NCBI GenBank assembly: GCA_021732415.1
Contig: JAKFVC010000008.1
Coordinates: 1 to 64,000 of the forward strand
Direction of reading: 5' to 3'
Source of the DNA: Planctomycetaceae bacterium
Lineage (GTDB): Bacteria; Planctomycetota; Planctomycetia; Planctomycetales; Planctomycetaceae
DNA: 64,000 nucleotides
Shown: in pieces, positions 38,709 through 47,158 of the stretch
Position numbering within the stretch: the first letter of the stretch is position 1
Layout: every line of letters starts with the position of its first letter
Notes under the pieces: generated by a model
Database searches by the model: none
Told to the model about the DNA's origin: nothing
What the model saw: only the letters and a program-made list of their open reading frames with translations
Program-made: the position numbers and the translations under genes

Positions 38709-39503
38709 CTATTCATAGTCGACTTGGACGAGAAATAAGCCCTGAGGGGGCGCCGTAATACCGGCGATCCGCCGATCACCCGTGTGGAGAATGTGCAACA
38801 CGTCGTCGGTGGTCCATTTTCCACGGCCCACCTCGAGCAATGTTCCCGCAATGCAACGCACCATATTGTAGAGAAACCCGTCCGCCACGATATCAATGCA
38901 GACCCAGTCACCCTGCTCATTCGGCGGCACTGGATCAATCCCATCCGACATCGACATGGGCCAACTGGCAAACCGCTGGACTGACAGTTCCAGGACCGTA
39001 CGGACGCTGCTGTCACGGTTGGGGTATTGAGTTTCAAATGCCCTGAAATCGTGAGTCCCCACCAGTTCCTGGGCCGCCCGGTGCATGGCCGGCACATCCA
39101 GCCGGTTCCGGGCATGGTGACTGAACCGCTTCAAGAACGGCAGCGGACAGCGGGCATTATCGATGATGTAGCGATACCGTTTGCGAATCGCGTGGTACCG
39201 CGAATGAAACTCCAGCGGAACCTCTTCGGCCTTCAGAATCGTAATTGCGTCCGGCACGAGCGAATTGATCCCAAACCCGAGACGCTCGGCGGGAATTCGA
39301 CACTCCGTCAAAAAATGAGCCACCTGTCCGACCGCATGCACCCCCGAGTCTGTCCGGCCGGCAGCCATCAGGATGGGCTTTTCCAGGGTGATCTTTTCAA
39401 TGGCAGCCGCCACCACCGACTGAATGGCCAGGCCATTCGTCTGTTCCTGCCAACCGACGAAATCGGTTCCGTCGTATGCGAGTTTGAGTCGAATGTTACG
39501 CAA
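38709..39503 (-). CDS. truA: tRNA pseudouridine(38-40) synthase
   Basis: A 264-aa cytoplasmic enzyme converting uridines 38-40 of the tRNA anticodon arm to pseudouridine. LAYDGTDFVGWQ at the N-terminus, AGRTDSGVHA with the catalytic Asp52, RYRYII (about 110), and FLYNMVRCIAGTLLEVGRG (about 205) are the TruA landmarks. Length is normal for the family. It is transcribed alone. Its 3' end abuts a palindrome arm, showing that such elements can sit immediately after stop codons. Confidence 0.95.
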   Translation of the reverse strand: MRNIRLKLAYDGTDFVGWQEQTNGLAIQSVVAAAIEKITLEKPILMAAGRTDSGVHAVGQVAHFLTECRIPAERLGFGINSLVPDAITILKAEEVPLEFHSRYHAIRKRYRYIIDNARCPLPFLKRFSHHARNRLDVPAMHRAAQELVGTHDFRAFETQYPNRDSSVRTVLELSVQRFASWPMSMSDGIDPVPPNEQGDWVCIDIVADGFLYNMVRCIAGTLLEVGRGKWTTDDVLHILHTGDRRIAGITAPPQGLFLVQVDYE

Positions 39504-39697
39504 GGTGGGTATTTTTACAGCCGCAAATCGTAGGAGATGGTCTTTCCCTGGCCGTCATTCGGCCCGGGATTTGATGTTATCGAATCGAGTTCACTGTCTT
39601 CAATTCGAGGTCAATTTTGTAAGGACTGCGTCGAGATCCCCGACAGAAATTCGCGTTTTCTTTGGAAAAACTGCGATTCTTTCGAGTTTGTTATGTC

Positions 39698-39715
39698 TGG
39701 CATGGTGATTGCTTT
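39698..39715 (+). promoter_or_regulatory. Sigma-54 type promoter of the Gly/Tyr/His-rich protein
   Basis: TGGCATGGTGATTGCT matches the -24/-12 consensus: GG at 39699-39700 and GC at 39711-39712, exactly 10 nt apart. The predicted start is near 39724, about 67 nt before the ATG. ATTGAAC/GTTCAAT (39727-39733, 39747-39753) could form a hairpin at the start of the transcript. Confidence 0.6.
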
Positions 39716-39790
39716 TCAGAGTCGGCATTGAACTCGCAATCGGTTGGTTCAATAAATCCCCACGCAGCAATTTGAAGTCAGGAGTTTACC

Positions 39791-40147
39791 ATGAGAAAGT
39801 TTGCAATTGCCTTCGCGGTTCTCGCCCTCTGCGGATTGGCCACTACGTCGGCCCAGGCTGGGCCGTATGGCGGCTACGGTTACGGTGGTGGATATGGCGG
39901 TGGCTATGGTGGCGGCTATGGTGGCGGTTACGGTTATGGGGGCGGGTTCGGTGGTTACCGGGCACCGATCTACCATGCTCCGTCAGTGCATATCGACCGT
40001 CAGTATCACGTCGACTACCAACATTGGACACCGGGCCGCGGCTTCCACACGCATGGGCATTACCACAATGTGCCCCACTTCACGCCAGGCCACTTTGATA
40101 CCGTCCACCGCAACCACATCCATGGCAATCCCCGGTATCACCATTAG
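39791..40147 (+). CDS. Small secreted Gly/Tyr-rich, His-rich protein
   Basis: A 118-aa protein. Residues 1-23 form a Sec signal peptide ending near TTSAQA. Residues 24-55 are tandem GGYGGG-type repeats with alternating Gly and Tyr. The C-terminal half is rich in His (about 18 His, e.g. HTHGHYHNVPHF and HRNHIHGN), suggesting metal binding. The Shine-Dalgarno AGGAG lies about 8 nt upstream of the ATG. The gene has its own sigma-54 type promoter and a strong terminator, so it is a monocistronic and probably regulated, well-expressed unit. A structural or metal-binding envelope role is plausible; no family is recognised. Confidence 0.75.
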   Translation: MRKFAIAFAVLALCGLATTSAQAGPYGGYGYGGGYGGGYGGGYGGGYGYGGGFGGYRAPIYHAPSVHIDRQYHVDYQHWTPGRGFHTHGHYHNVPHFTPGHFDTVHRNHIHGNPRYHH

Positions 40148-40179
40148 TCGCAGCGACAGTAAATCATCAGCAAAGAACG

Positions 40180-40220
40180 CCAGCAGCCCCGGAGCCGAAG
40201 CTTCTGGGCTGCTGGTTTTT
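40180..40220 (+). terminator. Rho-independent terminator of the Gly/Tyr/His-rich gene
   Basis: Stem CCAGCAGCCC/GGGCTGCTGG (40180-40189, 40206-40215) followed by five T residues. It begins 33 nt after the stop. Confidence 0.88.
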
Positions 40221-40309
40221 CGTTTTCATCGACGTATTGGTTTTGTCGCCACGCTCACCAGAGCGTGGGACAACCACGGTGGCTACGTCGTCGAATTCTT
40301 CTCGTCGAA

Positions 40310-41623
40310 CTAGAATGCAATCGTCTCACCGGGAACGGCAACCGGCGCCACCGGCAGCGGACCGAATTCGTACTTGGTCGGGCCGAGCTTCAGATCGGAA
40401 TTCAACGCCTGCTCCCAGGTGACCATCTTGCCCGAGTAGGTCGCCATGCGGCCCATGATGGCCGTCAGGGTGCTCTCGGCGACAAACTGGCCTTCATTCA
40501 GCGGTTGGCCGCTGCGAATGCTGGCGAACAGATCGTCATGCTCGGTCTGATACGGATTGTTGGGCTGACCGTTGTAGCGCCACTTGGTGGCCCCTTCCAT
40601 CGACCAGCGGCCGCCATCCATGCTGGCCTTGCCCTTGGTGCCGATGAAGTGCTCGGACACACTATTGAGGCAACCGGCAATCTGACGGCACTGGCTGAAC
40701 ATCCACGAGCCATCCGCATATTCGTAATGGACGTCGTGATGGTCGAAAATGTGACCGTAAGCCGGATCAACCCGGACCTGGCGACCGCCGGAACCGAAGC
40801 AGCTCACGGGGTGAGCTCCCTTGGCCCAGTTGACGACGTCCAGGTTATGCACGTGCTGTTCGCAAATGTGATCACCCGACAGCCACGAGAAATACAACCA
40901 GTTGCGAAGCTGCCATTCGACATCGCTCCATTCCGGCTTGCGAGGATTCATCCACAGGGCGCCGCCATTCCAATAGGCGCGAGACGCCACGATGTCACCA
41001 ATCTCACCGCCGTGAATGCGCTTCATCGATTCGATATAGCCGAACTGATGATGACGTTGCAGACCGCACACGACCGCCAGCTTCTTCGCCTTGGCTTCTT
41101 CCGCAGTCTTCAAGCACGACCGCACACCCGGGCTGTCGACCGCGACCGGTTTCTCAATAAAACAGTGCTTGCCAGCCGCAACGGCAGCGGCGAAGTGCTG
41201 GGGGCGGAAGTGCGGCGGAGTCGCCAGGATCACCACATCGACACCCGAGCCAATCACCTTCTCGAAGGCGTCGAAGCCGGTAAACATGTGCTCTTTGTCG
41301 ACCGCGAATCGTTCCTGCTTTTCGCCGATGGCCTTCTTCAATTCGTTGGCCGCGCCGTTGATGCGGTCTGCGAACATATCGCCCATCGCCACGAGCTTCA
41401 CAGCACCCGGAGTCGACAGGGCTTGCGACGCCGCACCAGTCCCGCGACCACCGCAACCAACCAGACCAATCTTGATGGTCTCATCGCCAGCCGCATAAGC
41501 ACCGGGGAGGACTCCCAGCGTGCCCAGGGCACCGGCCCCGACTGCGGCCAGAGTGGACGTCTTCAAAAAGTCCCGCCGAGACGGCGTCGAGGGTTGTTTC
41601 AAATCGATATCAGCGCGTGACAT
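40310..41623 (-). CDS. Tat-exported Gfo/Idh/MocA family oxidoreductase
   Basis: A 437-aa predicted NAD(P)-dependent oxidoreductase. SRRDFLKTSTLAAVGAGALG (residues 15-34) is a strong twin-arginine signal, so it is probably exported folded, with its cofactor. The Rossmann motif IGLVGCGGRGTGA starts about residue 52, and CFIEKPVAVD (about 155) holds the catalytic-site Lys. The C-terminal substrate domain includes WLSGDHICEQHVHNLDVVNW. Such exported forms are multiplied in planctomycetes and are thought to act on sugars. It differs from the cytoplasmic relative at 27192. GGAG lies 9 nt before ATG 41623. It lies downstream of the FGE-fold gene on the same strand, with a palindrome between. Confidence 0.88.
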   Translation of the reverse strand: MSRADIDLKQPSTPSRRDFLKTSTLAAVGAGALGTLGVLPGAYAAGDETIKIGLVGCGGRGTGAASQALSTPGAVKLVAMGDMFADRINGAANELKKAIGEKQERFAVDKEHMFTGFDAFEKVIGSGVDVVILATPPHFRPQHFAAAVAAGKHCFIEKPVAVDSPGVRSCLKTAEEAKAKKLAVVCGLQRHHQFGYIESMKRIHGGEIGDIVASRAYWNGGALWMNPRKPEWSDVEWQLRNWLYFSWLSGDHICEQHVHNLDVVNWAKGAHPVSCFGSGGRQVRVDPAYGHIFDHHDVHYEYADGSWMFSQCRQIAGCLNSVSEHFIGTKGKASMDGGRWSMEGATKWRYNGQPNNPYQTEHDDLFASIRSGQPLNEGQFVAESTLTAIMGRMATYSGKMVTWEQALNSDLKLGPTKYEFGPLPVAPVAVPGETIAF

Positions 41624-41757
41624 TGGTCAATCTCCGATCAAACGGACTAAGACGGGACTTCAAAAATATGGCCGAGTCAGCCGTCGCGGGAATCCGCCGC
41701 TCACTTCGACCATCCGCTCTTCACCAACAAGCGAGCCCTGACAGCTCGGTGTGCATC

Positions 41758-41861
41758 GTGGGACGGGTCTCCAGGCCCGTCCGTCCAGCAAACAAAAGTT
41801 CTTCGACTGTCTCTGTGATCGCTTCCAGCGTTGACGGACGGGCCTGGAGACCCGTCCCACG
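41758..41861. repeat. Palindrome, GACGGGTCTCCAGGCCCGTC family
   Basis: 29-bp exact inverted arms at 41758-41786 and 41833-41861. The same family forms the outer arms at 29463-29808 and 34455-34831. Confidence 0.88.
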
Positions 41862-41870
41862 ATACGCGAA

Positions 41871-42950
41871 TTACCGGTCCTCTTGGCCGTCACCGGTTCC
41901 CATATACAACACCTTCTCCGCGGCGGTGTCGTCCGCCAGCGGACGCACGACGCGGAAACCGAGGAACAGGGCATCGGTATGATACCAGCGGCTCTTGGGA
42001 AGCTGCGGGTCTTGCACCTTCCAGAGCGGATCTGACTTCTCTCGAGCCGCACTGCGCAGCAATTCGGGCTTATCATCCCACGACCCGCCACGCGCGACAT
42101 GCGGGTACAGTTTCGTCGAGGGCACGAACGGTCGGAGCGAAACCTTATCGGCCGGCAGCTTGGAATAGGCATCGGGGAAGTATTGATCCAGCGTCCATTC
42201 CATGACGTTGCCGTGCATGTCATGCAGCCCCCATGGATTCGGTTTCTTCTTGCCGACCTTTTGATAGGCCCCTTCGCTGTTTTCTTCCGACCACGCATAG
42301 TCACCCAGCTTGGAGGCATCATCGCCGAACGAATACGCGGTCGTCGTGCCGGCGCGGCAGGCATATTCCCATTCGGCTTCGGTCGGCAGGCGGTAGTAGT
42401 GCCCCGTCTTGGCGCTCAACCACTGGCAATAGGTCTTCGCCGCCAGTTGCGTCATACAGATCGCGGGATACCCGTCGTGGCCCATGCCGAAGGTCATATC
42501 GGTGTAGGGTTTTGTCGGACGCGTTACGGTATCCGAGGCCAGATCCTGCGCGGTCGCGACCGTCTTCAGCACCTGCCGCTTCTTGATGTCGAGGTTGTGA
42601 TTCCAGACGTCGTATTCGTCCCAGGTCACTTCGCACTTGCCCATCCAGAAGGGGGCAATTTTCACCTTACGCTGAGGCGCTTCATCAGGCTTGTGACCCG
42701 GTTCGGTATCCGGGCTGCCGATGAGGAACTCGCCACCGGGAATGGGCAGCATGTCGAACTTCGCATCGGTTCCATACACCTTCTCGGTGTAGGCCTTCAT
42801 CTCGGCTTCGGTCTTGGCTTCGGCGGCCGGGTTGGCCGGCACGGAAGGGGCCTTATCCTGAGCAAACACCACTGCAGCCGAGATCAACCCGACACTCACC
42901 AGCCACGCCGAACATTGCATCCGACCCCACCCACGACATACGCTAATCAT
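41871..42950 (-). CDS. FGE/SUMF1-fold secreted protein without active-site cysteines
   Basis: A 359-aa protein with a Sec signal peptide (hydrophobic about residues 12-30). The FGE-sulfatase domain starts near residue 65 with [23 protein letters not shown], then [14 protein letters not shown] (about 190), [15 protein letters not shown] (about 240) and ARGGSWDD near residue 285. True formylglycine-generating enzymes have two Cys just after that RGGS; here the segment reads [17 protein letters not shown] with none. It therefore keeps the C-type-lectin-like fold but probably not the oxidase activity. The ATG at 42950 is preceded by GGGAGAG; the codon before it is TTG. A binding or different catalytic role is likely. 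Confidence 0.85.
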   Translation of the reverse strand: MISVCRGWGRMQCSAWLVSVGLISAAVVFAQDKAPSVPANPAAEAKTEAEMKAYTEKVYGTDAKFDMLPIPGGEFLIGSPDTEPGHKPDEAPQRKVKIAPFWMGKCEVTWDEYDVWNHNLDIKKRQVLKTVATAQDLASDTVTRPTKPYTDMTFGMGHDGYPAICMTQLAAKTYCQWLSAKTGHYYRLPTEAEWEYACRAGTTTAYSFGDDASKLGDYAWSEENSEGAYQKVGKKKPNPWGLHDMHGNVMEWTLDQYFPDAYSKLPADKVSLRPFVPSTKLYPHVARGGSWDDKPELLRSAAREKSDPLWKVQDPQLPKSRWYHTDALFLGFRVVRPLADDTAAEKVLYMGTGDGQEDR

Positions 42951-42974
42951 CAAGAATACTCTCCCAGTATAATT

Positions 42975-43036
42975 CGTAGGATCGGCATCCTGCCTGTCAC
43001 TATTTCAGGTTGAAAGGCAGGATGCCGATCCTACGG
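42975..43036. repeat. Palindrome, GTAGGATCGGCATCCTGCC family
   Basis: 21-bp exact inverted arms at 42975-42995 and 43016-43036 with a 20-nt spacer, in the divergent gap between the FGE-fold gene and apbE. It must lie within or beside their promoters. Confidence 0.85.
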
Positions 43037-43125
43037 TTTTGTGATCTCACTCTGTAATCGATCCAACCGGGGGCTAGCGCCCTGCGGCTGATTTTCTCCC
43101 GGCCGGCGCGACCGCCTGGAAAGCA

Positions 43126-44166
43126 ATGCTCACCATGACTGCCATGCTGTGGCTGGGATTTCTATTCGGTCTGACGACCGCCAACCTGCCAGAACCCACG
43201 TTGACGCGTTATGACTTTTCACAACGGCTCATGGGAATATCATTCGATATCTCAGTATATGCCCCTGACGAGACAGTCGCAAACGAAGCGGCAGAAGCGG
43301 CCTACAGACGTATCAGAGAACTCAACGCCATCTTCAGCGACTACGAACCCGACAGCGAACTGAACCGTCTGTGTAAGACCGCCGGAACCGGTCGCGCAAT
43401 CCCTGTCAGTCGTGAGCTCTGGGAGATCATTCTGGCGAGCGTCGCCATCTCGGAAAAGTCGGACGGCGAGTTCGACATCACCATCGGCCCGTTAGTCCGC
43501 CTGTGGCGTAAGGCCAGACGTGCCAAGCAGTTGCCCGATCCCGAACAGATTGCGACCGCCCGCTCGCTGGTGGGCTACAAGCTCATCAAGCTGGACCATC
43601 AAGCCCACACCGTCGAGCTGACCAAACCCGGCATGCAGCTCGATCTGGGGGGGATTGCTGTCGGCTATGCCTGCGACGATGTCTTGAAATTGTTTCAGCA
43701 ACGAAAATTGCCGCGCGTGATGATCGACGGCAGCGGCGACATCGTGGTCGGCGAGCCTCCCCCCGATCAAACCGGCTGGATCATCGGGATTGCCCCAACA
43801 TCAGCCGATGGCCCGCCCAGTCGACAACTTAGCCTGAAAAACGCGGCCGTTTCGACCTCCGGAGACGTCTTTCAACACATCGAAATCAATGGCGTAAGGT
43901 ACTCGCACATCGTCGATCCGCGAACCGGATTGGGAATCACCGACCGCAGCACGGTGGTGGTCATCGCCAAGACGTGCCTCGCGGCCGATGCCTGGTCCAC
44001 AACAGTCAGTGTGTTAGGCCCCGAACGTGGGATCAAGCGCCTGCTGGAGACCCACCCCGATGCCGCCGCATTCATCGTGAGGACCACCGCCAAACAACCT
44101 TTGCCGGAAACGGTGGAAACGCCGACCTTAAAGCAGTTTCTCACCAAAGGCGCGTCCGACAAATAG
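43126..44166 (+). CDS. apbE: FAD:protein FMN transferase (ApbE family)
   Basis: A 346-aa enzyme that attaches FMN covalently to Thr of target flavoproteins such as NqrB/NqrC or RnfG/RnfD, acting in the periplasm. The N-terminus is hydrophobic (TAMLWLGFLFGLTTA), fitting a signal peptide or anchor. RLMGISFDISVYA, LNAIFSDYEPDSELNRL, DGEFDITIGPL, LDLGGIAVGYACDD, IDGSGDIVVG and SHIVDPRTG are the family blocks in order; the usual Lys in the DLGGIAKGY block is Val here. Start 43126 or 43135 (ATG) cannot be separated, though GGAAAG fits 43135 better. No nqr or rnf genes are in the window. Confidence 0.88.
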   Translation: MLTMTAMLWLGFLFGLTTANLPEPTLTRYDFSQRLMGISFDISVYAPDETVANEAAEAAYRRIRELNAIFSDYEPDSELNRLCKTAGTGRAIPVSRELWEIILASVAISEKSDGEFDITIGPLVRLWRKARRAKQLPDPEQIATARSLVGYKLIKLDHQAHTVELTKPGMQLDLGGIAVGYACDDVLKLFQQRKLPRVMIDGSGDIVVGEPPPDQTGWIIGIAPTSADGPPSRQLSLKNAAVSTSGDVFQHIEINGVRYSHIVDPRTGLGITDRSTVVVIAKTCLAADAWSTTVSVLGPERGIKRLLETHPDAAAFIVRTTAKQPLPETVETPTLKQFLTKGASDK

Positions 44167-44169
44167 ATC

Positions 44170-44237
44170 ATAAGTGCCATCCGTCCCATAAGTCCCATGT
44201 ATTAATGAATGGGACTTATGGGACAGATGGGACTTAT
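44170..44237. repeat. Inverted GGGAC-type repeat downstream of apbE
   Basis: Arms 44170-44198 and 44209-44237 are 29-bp near-perfect complements made of TCCCATAAG/CTTATGGGA units. It starts 4 nt after the apbE stop codon and may help end its transcript. Confidence 0.8.
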
Positions 44238-44342
44238 AGGACTAGTGGGAGCCATGCATTTTTTATCAATGGGGCGGTCGAAGGCCTGGTTCACCGAATG
44301 CACTTGATCGTGGAACATTCCACGACGATCTTTGAATGCCGC

Positions 44343-44549
44343 CTACCGAGCGCGTGGTGATCGGAATTGCCGCATTCGCAGGACTCGGTCGATCTGCACG
44401 ACTTCTCCGTCATGGACGTTGATCGTGATCTGGCCGAAACGCAGCCCTTCCAAGGCCTGGCGGATGCTGTCGGTGACCGTTTGAGGAATTGGCACCAGAG
44501 CGGAATCAATGGCCTCGGCAACCAGTTCGGGGGTCAGTGCGGTGCTCAT
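44343..44549 (-). CDS. YezD-like small protein (DUF2292)
   Basis: A 68-aa protein. The second half, ALEGLRFGQITINVHDGEVV followed by QIDRVLRMR, matches the YezD/DUF2292 pattern of a short beta-hairpin with a basic tail; family members often occur near sulfur-assimilation genes, but none are seen here. ATG 44549 with GGAGAG 8 nt upstream is preferred to the frame start at 44564. Function is unknown. It converges on apbE. Confidence 0.7.
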   Translation of the reverse strand: MSTALTPELVAEAIDSALVPIPQTVTDSIRQALEGLRFGQITINVHDGEVVQIDRVLRMRQFRSPRAR

Positions 44550-44651
44550 AGGAACTCTCTCCATCGGGACAGGGCGTTGGGGGAATGTGTAAAACGGAAA
44601 CTATCGCGGTGTCGATGACTTTTCTGCTTGAGCGCCACACCGGTTCTTCAG

Positions 44652-44695
44652 GACCAGTGGCTGTCCACTACTTTGCGGCAACCACTGGTCTTTAA
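44652..44695. terminator. Hairpin between the yezD-like and lipoprotein genes
   Basis: Stem GACCAGTGG/CCACTGGTC (44652-44660, 44682-44690) with TTTAATT on the plus-strand side. It lies about 55 nt downstream of the minus-strand lipoprotein gene but lacks a T run in that direction, so its direction of action is unclear. Confidence 0.4.
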
Positions 44696-44745
44696 TTCAA
44701 TCGTTTTACATCCACCCGACTGGGTGATAATTGTTGATAAAAAAA

Positions 44746-45168
44746 CTAGCGAGAACTTGCAGTCTGAATATCAGTCTTGAGGTCAAACTCAAATGAATTC
44801 GATCCCGAGACCACTTCACGTTGCAGCTCAGACTTGACGTTATAACGCACGGGGATGCGCACCAGTGACGCTCGTCCTTCACGGCCGTCGACATCATGAT
44901 CGATCTTGACGCGGTGCGAGCCGACAACTGCACCCCAGCGATGCTTCGAATACTGCAATTGAAAATTGCCATCCTCGTCAGTGACACCTACCGATGGCGC
45001 CTTGCCTGCGGGTTGAAACTCGACGATGGCATCTGCCAGTGGTTGGCCATTCAATCGCACCCGTCCGCGTACTGGAGCCAGGCCAGAATCCGAACCTCCG
45101 CACCCCGCTAACGTGCCTAGCAGCGCTCCACCGACCATTAGCCAACGTACAAACAACTTCAGACTCAC
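44746..45168 (-). CDS. Small lipoprotein with carboxypeptidase-regulatory-like domain
   Basis: A 140-aa protein. The GTG at 45168 has GAGGAG 9 nt upstream; the longer frame to 45510 overlaps the DUF1559 gene and is rejected. The signal peptide ends in the lipobox LAGC (Cys about residue 23), so it is membrane-anchored. The rest (VRGRVRLNGQPLADAIVEFQ, then VTDEDGNFQL) is a transthyretin-like carboxypeptidase-regulatory fold. In planctomycetes such lipoproteins regularly follow DUF1559 genes, as here (82 nt downstream, same strand), so joint function in a surface or pilus-like structure is inferred. Confidence 0.85.
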   Translation of the reverse strand: MSLKLFVRWLMVGGALLGTLAGCGGSDSGLAPVRGRVRLNGQPLADAIVEFQPAGKAPSVGVTDEDGNFQLQYSKHRWGAVVGSHRVKIDHDVDGREGRASLVRIPVRYNVKSELQREVVSGSNSFEFDLKTDIQTASSR

Positions 45169-45250
45169 GTGACGACTCTCCTCAACGAGATAATGCGTGT
45201 GATTGATCAAACCCAAGGTGAAAGAGTGTTTTTGAAAGGCAACCGGGTTA

Positions 45251-46219
45251 TTAATAGCCACTGGTAATCGCTCCATCATTGCGCATTGCCAGCCGTTGAT
45301 ATGTCCCCAGCATCGTGCTTTCGTTGCCGGGAACTCCCAGGGTGTTGTCGAAGTGAATCGACTCGTTGATGAACTGCACGCGGCCGTCGGCGAACAGGAA
45401 ATGGGCTCCGCCGACATGACCGCTATGGAAGGCTCGTGGAGCGTTCGTTCCTGGCAGGTTGATCTTCCAATTGGCGATTCCCTGATTCTGACGCAGGCCG
45501 TTTTCGCCATTGCCCTGGTAGTTGCGAACCCCGATCCAGATGGCCGAATTGAAGTCCCAATTTCGCTCCCCGACCATTAACGTGTTGCTGGTGCCGTCGG
45601 TGATATCGACGATACGGACCTTGCTATCCGGCCAGAAGATGCCAAACGGATCTTGTCTGCTCAACAGCCAGTCCGAAGCCCAGGACCAGCGAGTGCCGTG
45701 GACGCCGGCATAACTGGCAGTGGCTGTTGCCGTGTCCCCATAAGCATTATTAGTGAATATCTTCTGGTCATTAAGGTCCGGTGCGATATCCGTCGGGCAC
45801 CGAAAAACGTTGACCGGGATCTGAGTCAGAGGACGCAGCGCGGCCGTCTTCATCAGCACGTGCAGCTCTTTGGTATTCACGCCGAGCTGATTGAACAAGG
45901 CACCTTGTTCCAGTTGCGGCAGAATGAAGGCACCCCAGCCGTAGCCGGCTTTCCCCGCGGTGTCGAAGGTGGTGTCGACAATCGCATGGACATTACCCGG
46001 CGGGAAGGCTCCGAAGGATTCGTGATAGTTGTGTAAGGCCAGGCCAATCTGTTTCAGATTGTTGCGGCATTGAGACCGCCGAGCGGCCTCGCGGGCTTGT
46101 TGAACGGCCGGCAGCAGCAGGGCGATCAGGACGGCGATGATGGCAATCACCACCAGCAATTCGATCAGGGTGAATCCCCGTGGGATACGCGACGCGGTGG
46201 GTTTCGAGGGAACCGACAT
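45251..46219 (-). CDS. DUF1559 protein with prepilin-type N-terminus
   Basis: A 322-aa protein. ATG 46219 (GGAGAAG upstream) gives a short basic leader followed by RGFTLIELLVVIAIIAVLIA, a type III (prepilin) signal cut between Gly and Phe by a PilD-type peptidase. QQAREAARRSQCRNNLKQIG then leads into the DUF1559 domain, with the C-terminal HVGGAHFLFADGRVQFI block typical of the family. Planctomycetes hold dozens of these paralogues, thought to be pseudopilin-like surface components. It probably forms an operon with the lipoprotein 82 nt downstream. Confidence 0.9.
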   Translation of the reverse strand: MSVPSKPTASRIPRGFTLIELLVVIAIIAVLIALLLPAVQQAREAARRSQCRNNLKQIGLALHNYHESFGAFPPGNVHAIVDTTFDTAGKAGYGWGAFILPQLEQGALFNQLGVNTKELHVLMKTAALRPLTQIPVNVFRCPTDIAPDLNDQKIFTNNAYGDTATATASYAGVHGTRWSWASDWLLSRQDPFGIFWPDSKVRIVDITDGTSNTLMVGERNWDFNSAIWIGVRNYQGNGENGLRQNQGIANWKINLPGTNAPRAFHSGHVGGAHFLFADGRVQFINESIHFDNTLGVPGNESTMLGTYQRLAMRNDGAITSGY

Positions 46220-47158
46220 ACAATTCTTCTCCTGCTCGGCAGGAACCTGTGGCGGCTCCTGCCAATGATGTTGAGTGGCTGGTGTGCGTGGACGAGAATG
46301 GCCCGGAATCCGCGATCTGAGTGCGCGACAGGGCGAGACAGTTCTGCAGGGACTGCTCACTGGGTCGCGGCGTCATTCCAGGTGCGAAACGAGTCTTCAG
46401 ACAAGTTTCAACAGCGAACTGTGGTCCCGCGGGGGACAGGACCGAGGCACAATGGGACGCAACAACATGCTGGCCTGAAATTCAGGCCATGAGGGCGTTC
46501 GCTGAATTGCAGAGCGAGCAATTCAGCATCCGGGGCATTTCTCGTCGGGAGGCATTGGAACACGGGAGACCTCCAAGGTCTCAACTGCGGCCTCCGGCGT
46601 AACCAGTCAGCACTGCAGCCAGCAAGTAAGAGAAGGGGGCTTGAGTCGCCCCTCTTTTAATTATCACCATTTGAGTGATGGTTATATTATCGGTATCTCA
46701 AGCCGTTTTGTCAAGTCCTTTGATTTGCCTAGGAAAAAGTTTTCATTTTTGTCGTATCTCGATATAAATATGGCGATTACGAACTCTCACAATAATCGAA
46801 AAAACATAATTGATGATCGAGGCGCTCTTCGTAGATGATTCAAGTTGAATGGCCTTCGTAAATCTTCGTTTCTTTGTGACCTTCTGTTCAAAAAAGAGGG
46901 ATTGGAACAGAAGGTCACAAAGGACACGAAGAAGTGCGAAGAGGGTAAGAGTGATTAATCTGGTCAGCCCAGTACCAGAAAACCTGACACTCAACACAAA
47001 ATCTTGGTTTGTCGCTCACCTCGACTGTGCGGGGCTCGTATACTTTGGGAATGTACGGCTTTAGCGAGTCGAAATTGAACTGAGACGCTACGGAGCTGCG
47101 AACCGACTGCGGGACTGTCACACAAATACCCCCTTGCGGGGTCGGCCGGATATTCGAT
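46220..47158. other. AT-rich gap with hairpins upstream of the DUF1559 gene
   Basis: 939 nt without a supported gene. The stretch 46630-46860 is more AT-rich than its surroundings. It has an inverted GGCTTGAG/CTCAAGCC pair (about 46637-46645, 46697-46705) enclosing ATCACCATT-TGAG-TGATGGT. A longer inverted repeat (46864-46889 and 46905-46931; TTTGTGACCTTCTGTTC) follows. Promoters of both divergent neighbours should lie here but cannot be assigned. Confidence 0.55.

Noticed and set aside
44746-45510. 254-aa frame for the lipoprotein gene
   Set aside because: The upstream part overlaps the DUF1559 coding region; the GTG at 45168 has a strong Shine-Dalgarno and yields a proper lipoprotein signal.
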